This document shows, one piece after another, positions 50,966 to 60,245 of a stretch of DNA of 64,000 nucleotides. The DNA is from Gammaproteobacteria bacterium (GTDB taxonomy: Bacteria > Pseudomonadota > Gammaproteobacteria > UBA4575), in NCBI GenBank assembly GCA_033344735.1, contig JAWPMW010000001.1, positions 1,037,869-1,101,868 on the forward strand, read 5' to 3'. Each line of letters starts with the position of its first letter. The first letter of the stretch is position 1. The position numbers and the translations under genes were made by a program. The notes below the pieces were generated by a model. That model was given only the letters and a program-made list of their open reading frames with translations, searched no databases and was not told the DNA's origin.

Positions 50966-51684
50966 TCGTTATCAGTTTTTAACATCTCTGACCAGAGTGT
51001 CGATTGCTTATCATTATTTTGAGCAATGTGCAGTAGCATTTTTTCATGCTCAGCCATTTCTTCCTGATTAGCAGAGACCACCTTCAAGTTACGCGTCTGA
51101 ATTGGCTGATTTTGTGGATTTTTATTTTGTTGTGCTTGCGTAGTTGCTGCTAGACTCAAAGACACCTGCCCACCTGTCATCGCCAGATAAACATCCGCTA
51201 GAATTTGCGCATCTAATAATGCTCCGTGCAATTCTCTATGCGAATTATCGATTTCGTAACGCTTACATAATGCATCTAAACTATTCCGCTGACCAGGATG
51301 AAGATTACGAGCTTCTTTTAACGTGTCCGTGACTTTACATATTTCGTATATATCTTTTAATTCATGCTCTACACGATGCAGCTCATAATTTAAAAACCCA
51401 ATATCGAATGCTGCATTATGAATAATTAGTTCACTGTCGCGCACAAAGCTTAGAAATTCTTCACATACATCATTAAATTTTGGCTTATCTTGCAGTGATG
51501 CCAAACTAATGCCATGAACCTCCTCTGCACCAGCATCGATTTCACGCTCTGGATTTAGGTATTGATGATAAAAACGATCTGTAACCTGCCTATTTATTAT
51601 TTCAATAGCACCAATTTCAATAATACGATGTCCATCTGAGGTCTCTAAACCTGTGGTTTCTGTATCAAGTACGACTTGCCTCAT
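50962..51684 (-). CDS. dnaQ: DNA polymerase III epsilon subunit (proofreading exonuclease)
   Basis: 3'-5' exonuclease of the replicative polymerase core. The 240-residue chain has the DEDDh motifs: [21 protein letters not shown] and [15 protein letters not shown]. The C-terminal ~60 residues (Gln/Asn-rich) should hold the alpha-binding segment. It follows rnhA by 31 bases on the same strand; in E. coli the two genes are divergent. Confidence 0.98.
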   Translation of the reverse strand: MRQVVLDTETTGLETSDGHRIIEIGAIEIINRQVTDRFYHQYLNPEREIDAGAEEVHGISLASLQDKPKFNDVCEEFLSFVRDSELIIHNAAFDIGFLNYELHRVEHELKDIYEICKVTDTLKEARNLHPGQRNSLDALCKRYEIDNSHRELHGALLDAQILADVYLAMTGGQVSLSLAATTQAQQNKNPQNQPIQTRNLKVVSANQEEMAEHEKMLLHIAQNNDKQSTLWSEMLKTDND

Positions 51685-51715
51685 ATTAATTTCACTTCAT
51701 ATATTAACAAGATAA

Positions 51716-52162
51716 TTAAACATTCATTTCATCAATGGCGTCATTCGCTAACTGATCAACTATTTCATTTTCTCTGTGACCACTATGCCCTTTCACCCAG
51801 TGCCAATCAATTTCATGAACACTAACAAGTTCATCTAGTTTACGCCACAAATCTTCATTCTTGACTGGTTTTTTATTCGCTGTTTTCCAGCCACGTTTTT
51901 TCCAGTTAGGCATCCACTGCTGGATACCATCCATTACATAACGCGAATCAGTTGTCAGTTGAATTTTACATGGCCTCGATAAGCTTTCTAAAGCTGAAAT
52001 TGCAGCTTGCAATTCCATTCTATTATTAGTCGTATCATTGACTGCACCTTTAAGCATCTTTTCCGAATCATCAAAACGCAACAATACTCCCCACCCTCCT
52101 GGACCAGGGTTACCACGGCATGCACCGTCAGTAAATATTTCAACGTGATTCGACATCTTCAT
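51716..52162 (-). CDS. rnhA: ribonuclease HI
   Basis: Cleaves RNA in RNA-DNA hybrids. The 148-residue chain has the catalytic residues in [35 protein letters not shown] and [11 protein letters not shown]. Two in-frame ATGs (52162, 52156) are possible starts; both overlap the 3' end of the upstream methyltransferase gene, so the two are translationally coupled. Confidence 0.98.
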   Translation of the reverse strand: MKMSNHVEIFTDGACRGNPGPGGWGVLLRFDDSEKMLKGAVNDTTNNRMELQAAISALESLSRPCKIQLTTDSRYVMDGIQQWMPNWKKRGWKTANKKPVKNEDLWRKLDELVSVHEIDWHWVKGHSGHRENEIVDQLANDAIDEMNV

Positions 52163-52883
52163 GCATCCCTACAGTTGGTTTGGGTAATTTACCTGTCAAT
52201 ATTTGATTAGTTGCAGTCGGCCATACACGCTTAAGAAGGGTTAACCTTGCTACACGCTTACGCGCTACAAAAATATAAACACCGCCAATATTTGATAAAT
52301 GATATTGCAATATCCGCCCCAGTGATTGCATTTTTTTCCATCCCTGTATTCGCTTGAATGGCGGCAAGTGAGCAGTAAAATGCAATTCAACTTCTTCAAA
52401 CCCTAATAATGATGACCAGTCTCTAAGGCGTCTAACACTATAAAATTTAGCACTCCATGGCGCTTGTTTCTTGCGTGAAAGAAACAAGCGCCACAGCCCA
52501 TAAAAAGAATATGGATTAAAACCAACAATAATCATATAACCTTCTGGAACTAAACATCGTTCGACTTCTCTCAAGATTTCATGAGGTTTTTCAGTAAAAT
52601 CTAGCGCGTGCGGTAACACAAACAAATCAATACTGTCACTGCATATTGGCAATGCTGCAGGGCTACTTATAATGTCTGCACTACTAGATCGGTCAATTCT
52701 TACCTGCTCAGATATCGTACAATTTTTCAGTAGCTCGCAATTAGCAAATGTATCTCCCACCTGAATTGCGCTATAACCAAATATACACGAAGTGATCCTC
52801 CACACATGCTGCTCGATGGCATGGGAAATTATCTCGCCTGCATCAGTTTGATACCAATCTCTTATGCCTTTTAAATCAAACAC
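52140..52883 (-). CDS. SAM-dependent methyltransferase, YafS-like
   Basis: A 247-residue class I (Methyltransf_11 type) protein of unknown substrate. Motif I is poorly conserved ([13 protein letters not shown] in place of a D/E-x-GxGxG loop), while [19 protein letters not shown] and [16 protein letters not shown]-like strands are clear. A homologue, yafS, neighbours rnhA in E. coli, which supports the call. It overlaps rnhA by 23 bases. Confidence 0.85.
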   Translation of the reverse strand: MFDLKGIRDWYQTDAGEIISHAIEQHVWRITSCIFGYSAIQVGDTFANCELLKNCTISEQVRIDRSSSADIISSPAALPICSDSIDLFVLPHALDFTEKPHEILREVERCLVPEGYMIIVGFNPYSFYGLWRLFLSRKKQAPWSAKFYSVRRLRDWSSLLGFEEVELHFTAHLPPFKRIQGWKKMQSLGRILQYHLSNIGGVYIFVARKRVARLTLLKRVWPTATNQILTGKLPKPTVGMHEDVESR

Positions 52884-53047
52884 TCAACTATTTAACCTCG
52901 GCTAATTAGTAATAAAAACTACTCGTGCCATTCTACGCAAATAGCAGCCTGACTGAAATTGTGTAACCGATCACAAATCCACGAAAGACTATGAAAATAC
53001 ACGTATTTCATCGCCTGAGCAGAACGCTTAGTTCGCTACAATCACAC

Positions 53048-53075
53048 TTGCCGTGTTTTCTATTGCTAATATACG
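53048..53075 (+). promoter_or_regulatory. probable sigma-70 promoter of the kinase-phosphatase-FHA operon
   Basis: TTGCCG and TATACG are separated by 16 bases, 36 bases before the kinase ATG. The -35 box matches 4 of 6 and the -10 box 4 of 6 positions. It is the best candidate in the 228-base gap after the divergent methyltransferase gene. Confidence 0.4.
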
Positions 53076-53111
53076 TAATTAACTGAATTTAGATGAAGTC
53101 TAGCGCCAGAA

Positions 53112-54440
53112 ATGACCATAACCCCGCAAAAATCACGCCTTTTTTTATACCTGTTCATAGGTACTGCTTTAGTCGTGATCGCATTATTGGTGAAACTTAA
53201 TAGCCTAGAAAACAGTTTACAAACATCATTTTTAATCATTGCAACCATTCTCACTGTAGCACTATATTACGCATCTACTTATTTAGGAATTGACTACGAA
53301 ACTCCTCGAAAAAAACAAGACGACCTAGATTATAAAAATATTCGCTTAGCACTTAACTTCCAAGGCCAAGGAAAACTTGATGCGGCTTATACATTATTTA
53401 AGCAATGCAAACCTTCAGAAAATTTAGTGAAATTATTAAAAAATCTTGCGCAAGATTATGAAATCACCAAGCAAACAGATACTGCCAACAAAGTTTATGT
53501 TCACATAAGTAACCTTCAAAATGAACTGCATAATAAAATTAACCAAACTATAGATAAGCCCGAAAAGAAACAATCTATCCAAAAGAAAGAGCCTACAGAC
53601 TCTAGTAGCTCTTTATTCAACGACCGATATGAAATTGTACGCAATATAGGCAAAGGCACAGGAAGCACTATATTTCTAGCCAAAGATTATATGCAAGACA
53701 AACAACCAGTCGCACTAAAAATTCTAGAAATTAATTATGATGAAAAAAATGCTTTAGAAACAGAATTACTTGCGCGTTTCATGCGTGAAGCTGAAACGGC
53801 TGCATCGTTGCATCATAAGAATATCATTGAAATTACAGATTCGGGCCACGCCAACAATGTAGCCTATATTGCAATGGAGTACATTCAAGGCAAATCATTA
53901 CAAGATTATAGTCAGCCAAAAGCATTGCTACCCAAAGCACTAATTGTCGAATTAATTGCTCAATGTGCTGATGCACTTCACTACGCTCATGGAAAAGGTA
54001 TTATTCACAGAGATGTGAAACCTGCAAATATCTTATATGATCACAAAGCATCACTTGCTAAGTTAGGAGATTTTGGTATTGCACATATTGCGAATTCCAC
54101 TCAGACATTGGCCGGTTCTTTTTTAGGCACGCCTTTTTATATGTCACCTGAGCAATTAGGCAGTTTAGAATTAGACGCTCGTTCCGATATATTTTCTCTA
54201 GGAGCGACGTTGTATAGACTTCTAACTGGTGTTCCACCATTCTCTGGAAATTCAATGGCTAAGCTGATGCAAACTATTGTGAATGAACCACATCAAAATA
54301 TTCTGGAAATCAGACCGAATCTACCTAAAAACCTTGTAAATGTGGTAGAAATAGCACTGGCTAAGGACCCAGAGCAACGGTTCCATAATGCTGAAGAATT
54401 TTCTGAACAATTGCGCGCTTGCTCGTTACAAAAACAATAA
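53112..54440 (+). CDS. membrane-anchored Ser/Thr protein kinase
   Basis: A 442-residue Hanks-type kinase. Two transmembrane helices lie at the N-terminus (~9-28 and ~38-57) with a short loop, followed by a helical, TPR-like linker (~70-140) and the kinase domain (~172-435). Catalytic residues are intact: glycine loop GKGTGS (180-185), Lys203, HRD (299-301) with K303 and N306, DFG (320-322) and SPE (345-347). There is no extracytoplasmic sensor domain. The next two genes encode a PP2C phosphatase and an FHA protein, so they form a phospho-signalling operon. Target proteins are unknown. Confidence 0.9.
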   Translation: MTITPQKSRLFLYLFIGTALVVIALLVKLNSLENSLQTSFLIIATILTVALYYASTYLGIDYETPRKKQDDLDYKNIRLALNFQGQGKLDAAYTLFKQCKPSENLVKLLKNLAQDYEITKQTDTANKVYVHISNLQNELHNKINQTIDKPEKKQSIQKKEPTDSSSSLFNDRYEIVRNIGKGTGSTIFLAKDYMQDKQPVALKILEINYDEKNALETELLARFMREAETAASLHHKNIIEITDSGHANNVAYIAMEYIQGKSLQDYSQPKALLPKALIVELIAQCADALHYAHGKGIIHRDVKPANILYDHKASLAKLGDFGIAHIANSTQTLAGSFLGTPFYMSPEQLGSLELDARSDIFSLGATLYRLLTGVPPFSGNSMAKLMQTIVNEPHQNILEIRPNLPKNLVNVVEIALAKDPEQRFHNAEEFSEQLRACSLQKQ

Positions 54441-54460
54441 CCAAAAACGCACTTAACCAA

Positions 54461-55288
54461 ATGAATCTAAAAGGAATTTTATCAGTTGCCGGACGTACTG
54501 ACACAGGAAAAGTACGCTCCCACAATGAAGATTTTCTAGGCGAAAACCTCGATATTGGTTTGGTTGCTTTAGCCGATGGCATGGGTGGCTATAAAAGCGG
54601 CGAAGTAGCAAGTGAACTAGCCATTTCAACGGTTTTATCTGAATTAGAAGTACGAATACCCAAGTTAACTCCTGGTGACTTAGACCCTCAGACCGGATAT
54701 TCAAATGAAAGTCTAGCTGTTCGTGAAGCGATCATTAGCGCTAATGAAAAAATATATCAAAGGGGAATGGATGACCCAGAGTGCCGCGGTATGGGCACAA
54801 CCCTAGTGCTGGCGGTAATGTATAACAATCAAGTCACAATTGCCCATGTTGGCGATTCTAGAATGTACCGCTTTCGTAGCTCAAAATTAGAGCAAGTCAC
54901 TGTCGACCACACATTTTTACAAGAATTAGTCGATAGAGGTTACTATACACAAGAAGAAGCTGATGCCTCTCTTAACCGGAACCTAGTTACAAGAGCTCTT
55001 GGCATCCAGCCAACCACTGCAGTGGACATCCGTGAGGACATGGTGATTCCGGGCGACATCTATTTACTATGCTCCGATGGTCTGACGGATATGGTAGATG
55101 ATCAAGAAATATCTAATATAGTGAGTGAGTTCCGTGATAATCTCGACAAAATAGCTGAAAATCTGGTGGAATGTGCAAATGTTAAAGGTGGCCGAGATAA
55201 TATTTCAGTATTATTGGCTCAACCGACAAAGGCATTCCCAGAGAAAAAACGCTGGAACACTAATTTAAAAAAGATATTTGGACAATAG
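54461..55288 (+). CDS. PP2C-family Ser/Thr protein phosphatase
   Basis: Stp1/PppA-type metal-dependent phosphatase, 276 residues from ATG 54461, 20 bases after the kinase stop. All PP2C motifs are seen: GRTDTGKVRSHNEDF, ALADGMGGYKSGEVAS, GMGTTLVLA, AHVGDSRMYR, LCSDGLTDMV and GGRDNISV, with metal-binding aspartates present. It is soluble, with no membrane segment. It should reverse the neighbouring kinase. Start is by conservation; the ribosome site is weak. Confidence 0.92.
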   Translation: MNLKGILSVAGRTDTGKVRSHNEDFLGENLDIGLVALADGMGGYKSGEVASELAISTVLSELEVRIPKLTPGDLDPQTGYSNESLAVREAIISANEKIYQRGMDDPECRGMGTTLVLAVMYNNQVTIAHVGDSRMYRFRSSKLEQVTVDHTFLQELVDRGYYTQEEADASLNRNLVTRALGIQPTTAVDIREDMVIPGDIYLLCSDGLTDMVDDQEISNIVSEFRDNLDKIAENLVECANVKGGRDNISVLLAQPTKAFPEKKRWNTNLKKIFGQ

Positions 55289-56167
55289 ATGGTCATGTCA
55301 CACTTAGTAGTCACACTTGAAGATAAGCTGGTTGGCGAATTTCCTATTACTAAAGAAAAAATGACAATAGGTCGCAAGCCTGATAATGATATATGTATCA
55401 ATAACTTAGCTATCAGCAGCTACCATACCCAGATAATCACAGTATTAGATAGCTCTTTCCTTGAGGACTTAAATAGTACCAACGGGACTTATGTTAATGC
55501 GCGTCTAGTAAAGAAACACGCTCTAGAAGATGGCGACTTAATCGATGTAGGTAATCACCGTATACGCTATGTAGGCAATGAGCCTCAAGAAGCGGATGAC
55601 GAGGAAAATGATATATTAGAAAAAACGATCGTGCTATCTCCTGGTGACGCAGGCTCAGTTGATGAGTTCCTCAAAAAAGAAGACACTCTAATTGAACCTA
55701 GACCAACAAGCCCTGCAACAAATCATCCCGCACCTATTATTGATACGCGTGATGAAGCTGAAGTCAAAGAAACTTCATCGCAAACATCTAAAGTGTCAAA
55801 ATCAGCTGATTCAACCAATGATGAAGTTGAGCCCAAACCAGCCGCTGCACCAAGCCCTAACCCAGTTCCACCAAGCAGTGAAAGCACCCAAGATCCTGAT
55901 CGCCTTGGTAAGCTACAAGTTCTAAATGGTAAGAATGCTGGCTTAGTATTAGATCTGAAGAAATCCCTGACAACATTTGGTTCGCCAAAGCTAGCTGTCG
56001 CTGGTGTAACTAAACGCGCTAAAGGCTATTTCCTAATTCACGTACAAGGTCAGGATGGACAGCCAACATTATTAAATGGCGAGCCTCTTAAAGACAAGGC
56101 AACACAACTAGAAGACAACGACATAATTGAAGTCGCAAACATTAAATTAGAGTTTTTTACAGAATAA
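55289..56167 (+). CDS. FHA-domain protein with degenerate second FHA-like domain
   Basis: A 292-residue protein starting immediately after the phosphatase stop codon. Residues ~5-95 are an FHA phosphothreonine-binding domain with GR (28-29), SxxH (S43, H46) and NG (65-66). An acidic stretch then leads to EKTIVLSPG with Thr113, followed by a Pro/Ser/Glu-rich linker (~125-205). The last ~85 residues resemble a second FHA-like sandwich without the binding residues. It is the likely substrate or effector adaptor of the operon; partners are unknown. Confidence 0.85.
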   Translation: MVMSHLVVTLEDKLVGEFPITKEKMTIGRKPDNDICINNLAISSYHTQIITVLDSSFLEDLNSTNGTYVNARLVKKHALEDGDLIDVGNHRIRYVGNEPQEADDEENDILEKTIVLSPGDAGSVDEFLKKEDTLIEPRPTSPATNHPAPIIDTRDEAEVKETSSQTSKVSKSADSTNDEVEPKPAAAPSPNPVPPSSESTQDPDRLGKLQVLNGKNAGLVLDLKKSLTTFGSPKLAVAGVTKRAKGYFLIHVQGQDGQPTLLNGEPLKDKATQLEDNDIIEVANIKLEFFTE

Positions 56168-56188
56168 TATTTTAAGAATCAATTTAAT

Positions 56189-57847
56189 TTAATGTAAATG
56201 CAGTTTTGGAACTGCGGAAAGTAGCTTTTTAGTGTAATCATGCTGAGGATTTTGAAGTACATCTAAAGCAGTACCGCTTTCCACAATTTCTCCGCCGTGC
56301 ATCACTGCAACGTCGTCTGCTAAATAACTCACCACCGACATATCATGAGTGATAAATAAGTAACTCATGCCTAACTTTGCTTGTAGGTCTTTTAATAGAT
56401 TCAATACCTGTGCTTGCACTGATACATCCAGAGCACTAGTAGGCTCATCACAGATAATTACTTGAGGTTTAACAGCTAATGCCCGCGCTATACAGATGCG
56501 TTGTCGTTGCCCACCTGAGAACTCATGCGGATATCGATTACTTGCATCTTCAGGTAAACCAACCTGACCTAACAACTTTGCCACAGTCAGTCTGCGTTGA
56601 CTTGCATTATTTTCAATACCCAGCGACACCATACCCTCTTCAATAATATCGCCTACCAACATTCGAGGATTTAAAGATGAATATGGATCTTGAAATACAA
56701 TTTGTAATTCACTTCGACGAGCACGTAATGCTTCGCCATCAAGACTAATTAAATTTTGACCTTGGAAGTTAACATCTCCATTAGTAACTTCAAGCAACCG
56801 TAAAATACTTTTACCTACTGTTGTTTTACCGCACCCCGATTCACCGACTAACGCTAGCGTTTTACCTGGATACAGCTTCAGAGAAACATCATTCACAGCT
56901 TTCACATAGCCAACCACACGCTTAAAAATACCCTTTCTTATTGGGAAGTGGACTTTAAGCTGGTGTACATCCAATACAGGATGATCGTGTTCATCGGGTT
57001 GCACTGAAGGACTAATACTATCTATAGCTTGCTCACCATTGACCGATAGACGAGTCCCCCTCTTGTGAATACTTGGCACCGCGTTAAGTAACTGTTGGCT
57101 ATAAGCATGTTTGGGAGATAAAAAAAATGCTTCACTAGAAGCAGTTTCTACAATTTCTCCATAGCGCATCACCGCGACCCGATCAGCGATTTGTTGAACT
57201 ACCCCTAGGTCATGAGTGATAAATATCAAACCCATTTTTAATTCTTCCTGAAGCTTTTTAAGCAGCTCTAGCACTTGTGCTTGAATTGTCACATCTAGGG
57301 CAGTTGTTGGCTCATCCGCAATTAACACATCTGGACTTGCTGCCAATGCGATTGCAATCATAATACGCTGACGCATGCCACCAGATAATTGATGAGGATA
57401 CTCTTTCATATTACGTTGAGCATTAGGCAGCCCAACAGCGTTCAATAAATCCAAACACCTTCCACGTGCAACTGATTTCGATATACTTTCATGGTGAATC
57501 ATAGATTCAATTATCTGGTCACCGATTTTTATAACCGGATTTAACGAGGTCATAGGCTCCTGAAAAATCATAGAAATTTTACTCCCCCGCACTGAACGCA
57601 TCTCTCGTTCACTATGGTCAAGCAAATTATCGCCGTTCAATAATACCTGCCCTTGAGAGATTTTTGCTGCATCTGGTAATAGCCTTGCAATAGATAAAGC
57701 AGTTATAGACTTGCCAGAACCCGATTCACCTACTAGCGCAAATGTCTCGCCATTATTAACCTCGAAAGAAATATCCTTAACAGCATTAATAGTTCGATCT
57801 GACAGTTTTATATCAGTGCATAAGTTATTTACTCTCAATAATGACAT
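56189..57847 (-). CDS. peptide ABC transporter, duplicated ATP-binding protein (YejF-like)
   Basis: Fused pair of OppD/OppF-type ATPases, 552 residues from ATG 57847. The first half has Walker A GESGSGKS, signature LSGGMRQRI and Walker B VLIADEPTTALD; the second has GESGCGKTT, FSGGQRQRI and VIICDEPTSALD. An upstream reading from 57967 would overlap yejE by over 100 bases and is rejected. It starts 5 bases after the permease gene. In E. coli YejABEF takes up oligopeptides such as microcin C. Confidence 0.93.
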   Translation of the reverse strand: MSLLRVNNLCTDIKLSDRTINAVKDISFEVNNGETFALVGESGSGKSITALSIARLLPDAAKISQGQVLLNGDNLLDHSEREMRSVRGSKISMIFQEPMTSLNPVIKIGDQIIESMIHHESISKSVARGRCLDLLNAVGLPNAQRNMKEYPHQLSGGMRQRIMIAIALAASPDVLIADEPTTALDVTIQAQVLELLKKLQEELKMGLIFITHDLGVVQQIADRVAVMRYGEIVETASSEAFFLSPKHAYSQQLLNAVPSIHKRGTRLSVNGEQAIDSISPSVQPDEHDHPVLDVHQLKVHFPIRKGIFKRVVGYVKAVNDVSLKLYPGKTLALVGESGCGKTTVGKSILRLLEVTNGDVNFQGQNLISLDGEALRARRSELQIVFQDPYSSLNPRMLVGDIIEEGMVSLGIENNASQRRLTVAKLLGQVGLPEDASNRYPHEFSGGQRQRICIARALAVKPQVIICDEPTSALDVSVQAQVLNLLKDLQAKLGMSYLFITHDMSVVSYLADDVAVMHGGEIVESGTALDVLQNPQHDYTKKLLSAVPKLHLH

Positions 57848-57852
57848 AAGAA

Positions 57853-59265
57853 TTATTCCGAGCCTGATACACGCGGATCTAATGCGTCTCGTACAACATC
57901 TGCAAATAGATTCGCGAATAATACTAGCGTAAACATAAACACAAAGGCTGCAGTTAGCGACCACCACACCACGGGATCACGCGCCATTTCAAGACGCGCT
58001 TGATTAATCATATTCCCCCAGCTATTAGTTGCAGGATCCACCCCAATATTGATATAAGACAACACTGCTTCTGCCAACACTAAACCACTAAAATCAAGCG
58101 CCACAGTAATTAATACAATATGCATAAAATTCGGCATAACATGACGCGTGAGGATTCTAAATTTTGTTACCCCAAAAGCGGTTGCTGCCTGAATGTATTC
58201 CATTTCGCGCAACTTAAATGTTTCAGCACGTAATAAGCGACACAATCCTGTCCAACTAGTGACACCCAAAATTAAACAGAGAAATAACAAACGCACATCC
58301 GCGCGTTCAATTAAACTATTAAAGTTCTCCTCATTATTACTCATATAAATTTGCACTAGCAAAATAGATGCAGCTATGAGTAACACACCCGGAATTGAAT
58401 TCAATGTTGTATATAAATACTGAATGACATCATCCACCCACCCTCTGAAGTAACCAGCCATTGCGCCTAGCGATATCGCCACTGGCAGCATCACAATAGT
58501 AGTAAGAGTTCCAATCAAAATTCCTGTACGAATGCTTTTAATCGCTTGATAAAAAACATCTTGGCCTACTTTATCTGTTCCAAACAAATGATAGTACGAA
58601 CCAACCACCATACACACAGAGATAAATATGATTATCAGCCCCGTTGTTATTGCTATTGCTCGCACAGGATAGTCATGATTAGCTACAAACAGCTTAGATA
58701 ATGACTCAGGAAATGATTGCTTATATCTCTTCGAATTCACCAAGCATATCAATGCCCACAGCACACACCAGGCAATAAATGCATAAAACAATCCCTTGAT
58801 AACAAGCAAAGTAATATCAGAAATTTTATCTTGTTTGGAATAATCTAAATGCGCACCCCCAAACTTGAGTGGCGGATATATTTGCTGCATAGATCCATCT
58901 GCTTGCTGCACCATTTCTTTAGAAAACAAATGTGTCGCAAGCGGTGCAGAAAATGTTTTCTCTACCTGGATTCGCATGGGCGTCATTAAAACATCTAGCA
59001 CACTCAATATTTCATTAGAGTATTGATTGTGTTCAGCCTTTGCATTTTCTAATCGCGGGTTAAAATGCATAGAATCTAACAGTGCAATGCTGTAGTAAGT
59101 TAATAACACCAATAAAGAAACAACCCCTGTAGTACGTTTGAATACTTTTTTCCATGGTCGATTTATATGTTCGCGCTTACGTGCGAATAATACAAACATC
59201 AACAACAACGCAGTTAAGAAAAAGAATAATGCATCTGTGATTAATATGACGGGCTGAAATGGCAT
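57853..59265 (-). CDS. peptide ABC transporter permease, YejE/DppC type, N-terminally extended
   Basis: A 470-residue inner-membrane permease. The canonical DppC-type core starts near residue 225 (HLFGTDKVGQDVFYQAIKS) and includes the EAA loop EYIQAATAFGVTKFRI. In front lie about 220 extra residues with at least four predicted helices (~8-28, ~46-66, ~152-175, ~203-225) and a ~80-residue soluble segment between the second and third. E. coli YejE has only ~340 residues. The gene overlaps neither neighbour; spacing to yejB is 2 bases. Confidence 0.88.
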   Translation of the reverse strand: MPFQPVILITDALFFFLTALLLMFVLFARKREHINRPWKKVFKRTTGVVSLLVLLTYYSIALLDSMHFNPRLENAKAEHNQYSNEILSVLDVLMTPMRIQVEKTFSAPLATHLFSKEMVQQADGSMQQIYPPLKFGGAHLDYSKQDKISDITLLVIKGLFYAFIAWCVLWALICLVNSKRYKQSFPESLSKLFVANHDYPVRAIAITTGLIIIFISVCMVVGSYYHLFGTDKVGQDVFYQAIKSIRTGILIGTLTTIVMLPVAISLGAMAGYFRGWVDDVIQYLYTTLNSIPGVLLIAASILLVQIYMSNNEENFNSLIERADVRLLFLCLILGVTSWTGLCRLLRAETFKLREMEYIQAATAFGVTKFRILTRHVMPNFMHIVLITVALDFSGLVLAEAVLSYINIGVDPATNSWGNMINQARLEMARDPVVWWSLTAAFVFMFTLVLFANLFADVVRDALDPRVSGSE

Positions 59266-59267
59266 GA

Positions 59268-60245
59268 TTAATTTAAGCGAATACGTGGATCAACCAATGT
59301 GTAAGAAATATCTGTCAATATCAAACCAATAATGTATAAAACAGAACCCAGATAAACCATAGATCTTACAATTGCAAAATCCTGGCTGTTTATTGCATCA
59401 ATCGTATAACTACCCAGCCCAGGAATACCAAAAAAACTTTCCACCAACAAACTACCCATAAATAACATAGGCAAAACAACTACTACACCAGTCAAAATTG
59501 GAATTAAAGCATTTCTTAAAACATGTCTGAATAAGACTAGTTGCTCAGACAAACCTTTTGATCTAGCGGTACGCACATAATCTTTGTTTATCTCTTCTAG
59601 AAAGATAGTACGATACCAACGAGTACTAGAACCAATCCCCCCAATAACTCCTATGATGACTGGAAGAATCAAAAACTTTATGGCTTCAAATCCTGTGTCA
59701 TAACCAGATATCGGCACTACTTGCAATAATTTTCCTATGACAAACTGCCCGCCAATAATGTAAAACAAGGCAGAAACTGACATTAAAGCGACACATATGA
59801 TGACCGCCCAATAATCGATATATGTGGCGCGAAAAAATGCGATTAATAAAGCAAACGTAATTGTAACCAACAAACCAAGAATTAAATTAGGCACTGCTAT
59901 TGCCAAGCTTGGCCACATGCGATTACTAATGTCATAACCGATATTTCTTCCACTATCAGAACTTCCAAAATCGAATATAAATAATTTTATCGATTTTTGG
60001 AAAAAAATAGTTTCAGTTAATTTGCTTACTCCTATTTCTTCCCCATTCACAAGTAAAGGCAAATGATAACCTCTCTCGCGTTTCCACTCTTCAATTTGCT
60101 CTGCGGTTGTATGCTTTTCACCTAGCTGACTAATTGCCATATGATCAGGTGAATTGACCACAAAAAATAATATAAAGGTAATTATATTCACGCCAATTAG
60201 AATCGGAATAGCATACAATAATCTTCGAATAATATAGCTAATCAT
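59268..60245 (-). CDS. peptide ABC transporter permease, YejB/DppB type
   Basis: A 325-residue inner-membrane permease with six predicted helices. Features are the N-terminal YIIRRLLYAIPILIGVNIITF, the EAA loop DYVRTARSKGLSEQLVLFRH and the C-terminal ISYTLVDPRIRL. It overlaps the yejA-like gene by 4 bases (ATGA-type), so translation is coupled. Confidence 0.93.
   Translation of the reverse strand: MISYIIRRLLYAIPILIGVNIITFILFFVVNSPDHMAISQLGEKHTTAEQIEEWKRERGYHLPLLVNGEEIGVSKLTETIFFQKSIKLFIFDFGSSDSGRNIGYDISNRMWPSLAIAVPNLILGLLVTITFALLIAFFRATYIDYWAVIICVALMSVSALFYIIGGQFVIGKLLQVVPISGYDTGFEAIKFLILPVIIGVIGGIGSSTRWYRTIFLEEINKDYVRTARSKGLSEQLVLFRHVLRNALIPILTGVVVVLPMLFMGSLLVESFFGIPGLGSYTIDAINSQDFAIVRSMVYLGSVLYIIGLILTDISYTLVDPRIRLN

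Noticed and set aside
57848-57967. 40-residue extension of the YejF-like ATPase
   Set aside because: It would overlap the permease gene by more than 100 bases and the Cys/Arg-rich sequence is unlike the family; ATG 57847 fits.
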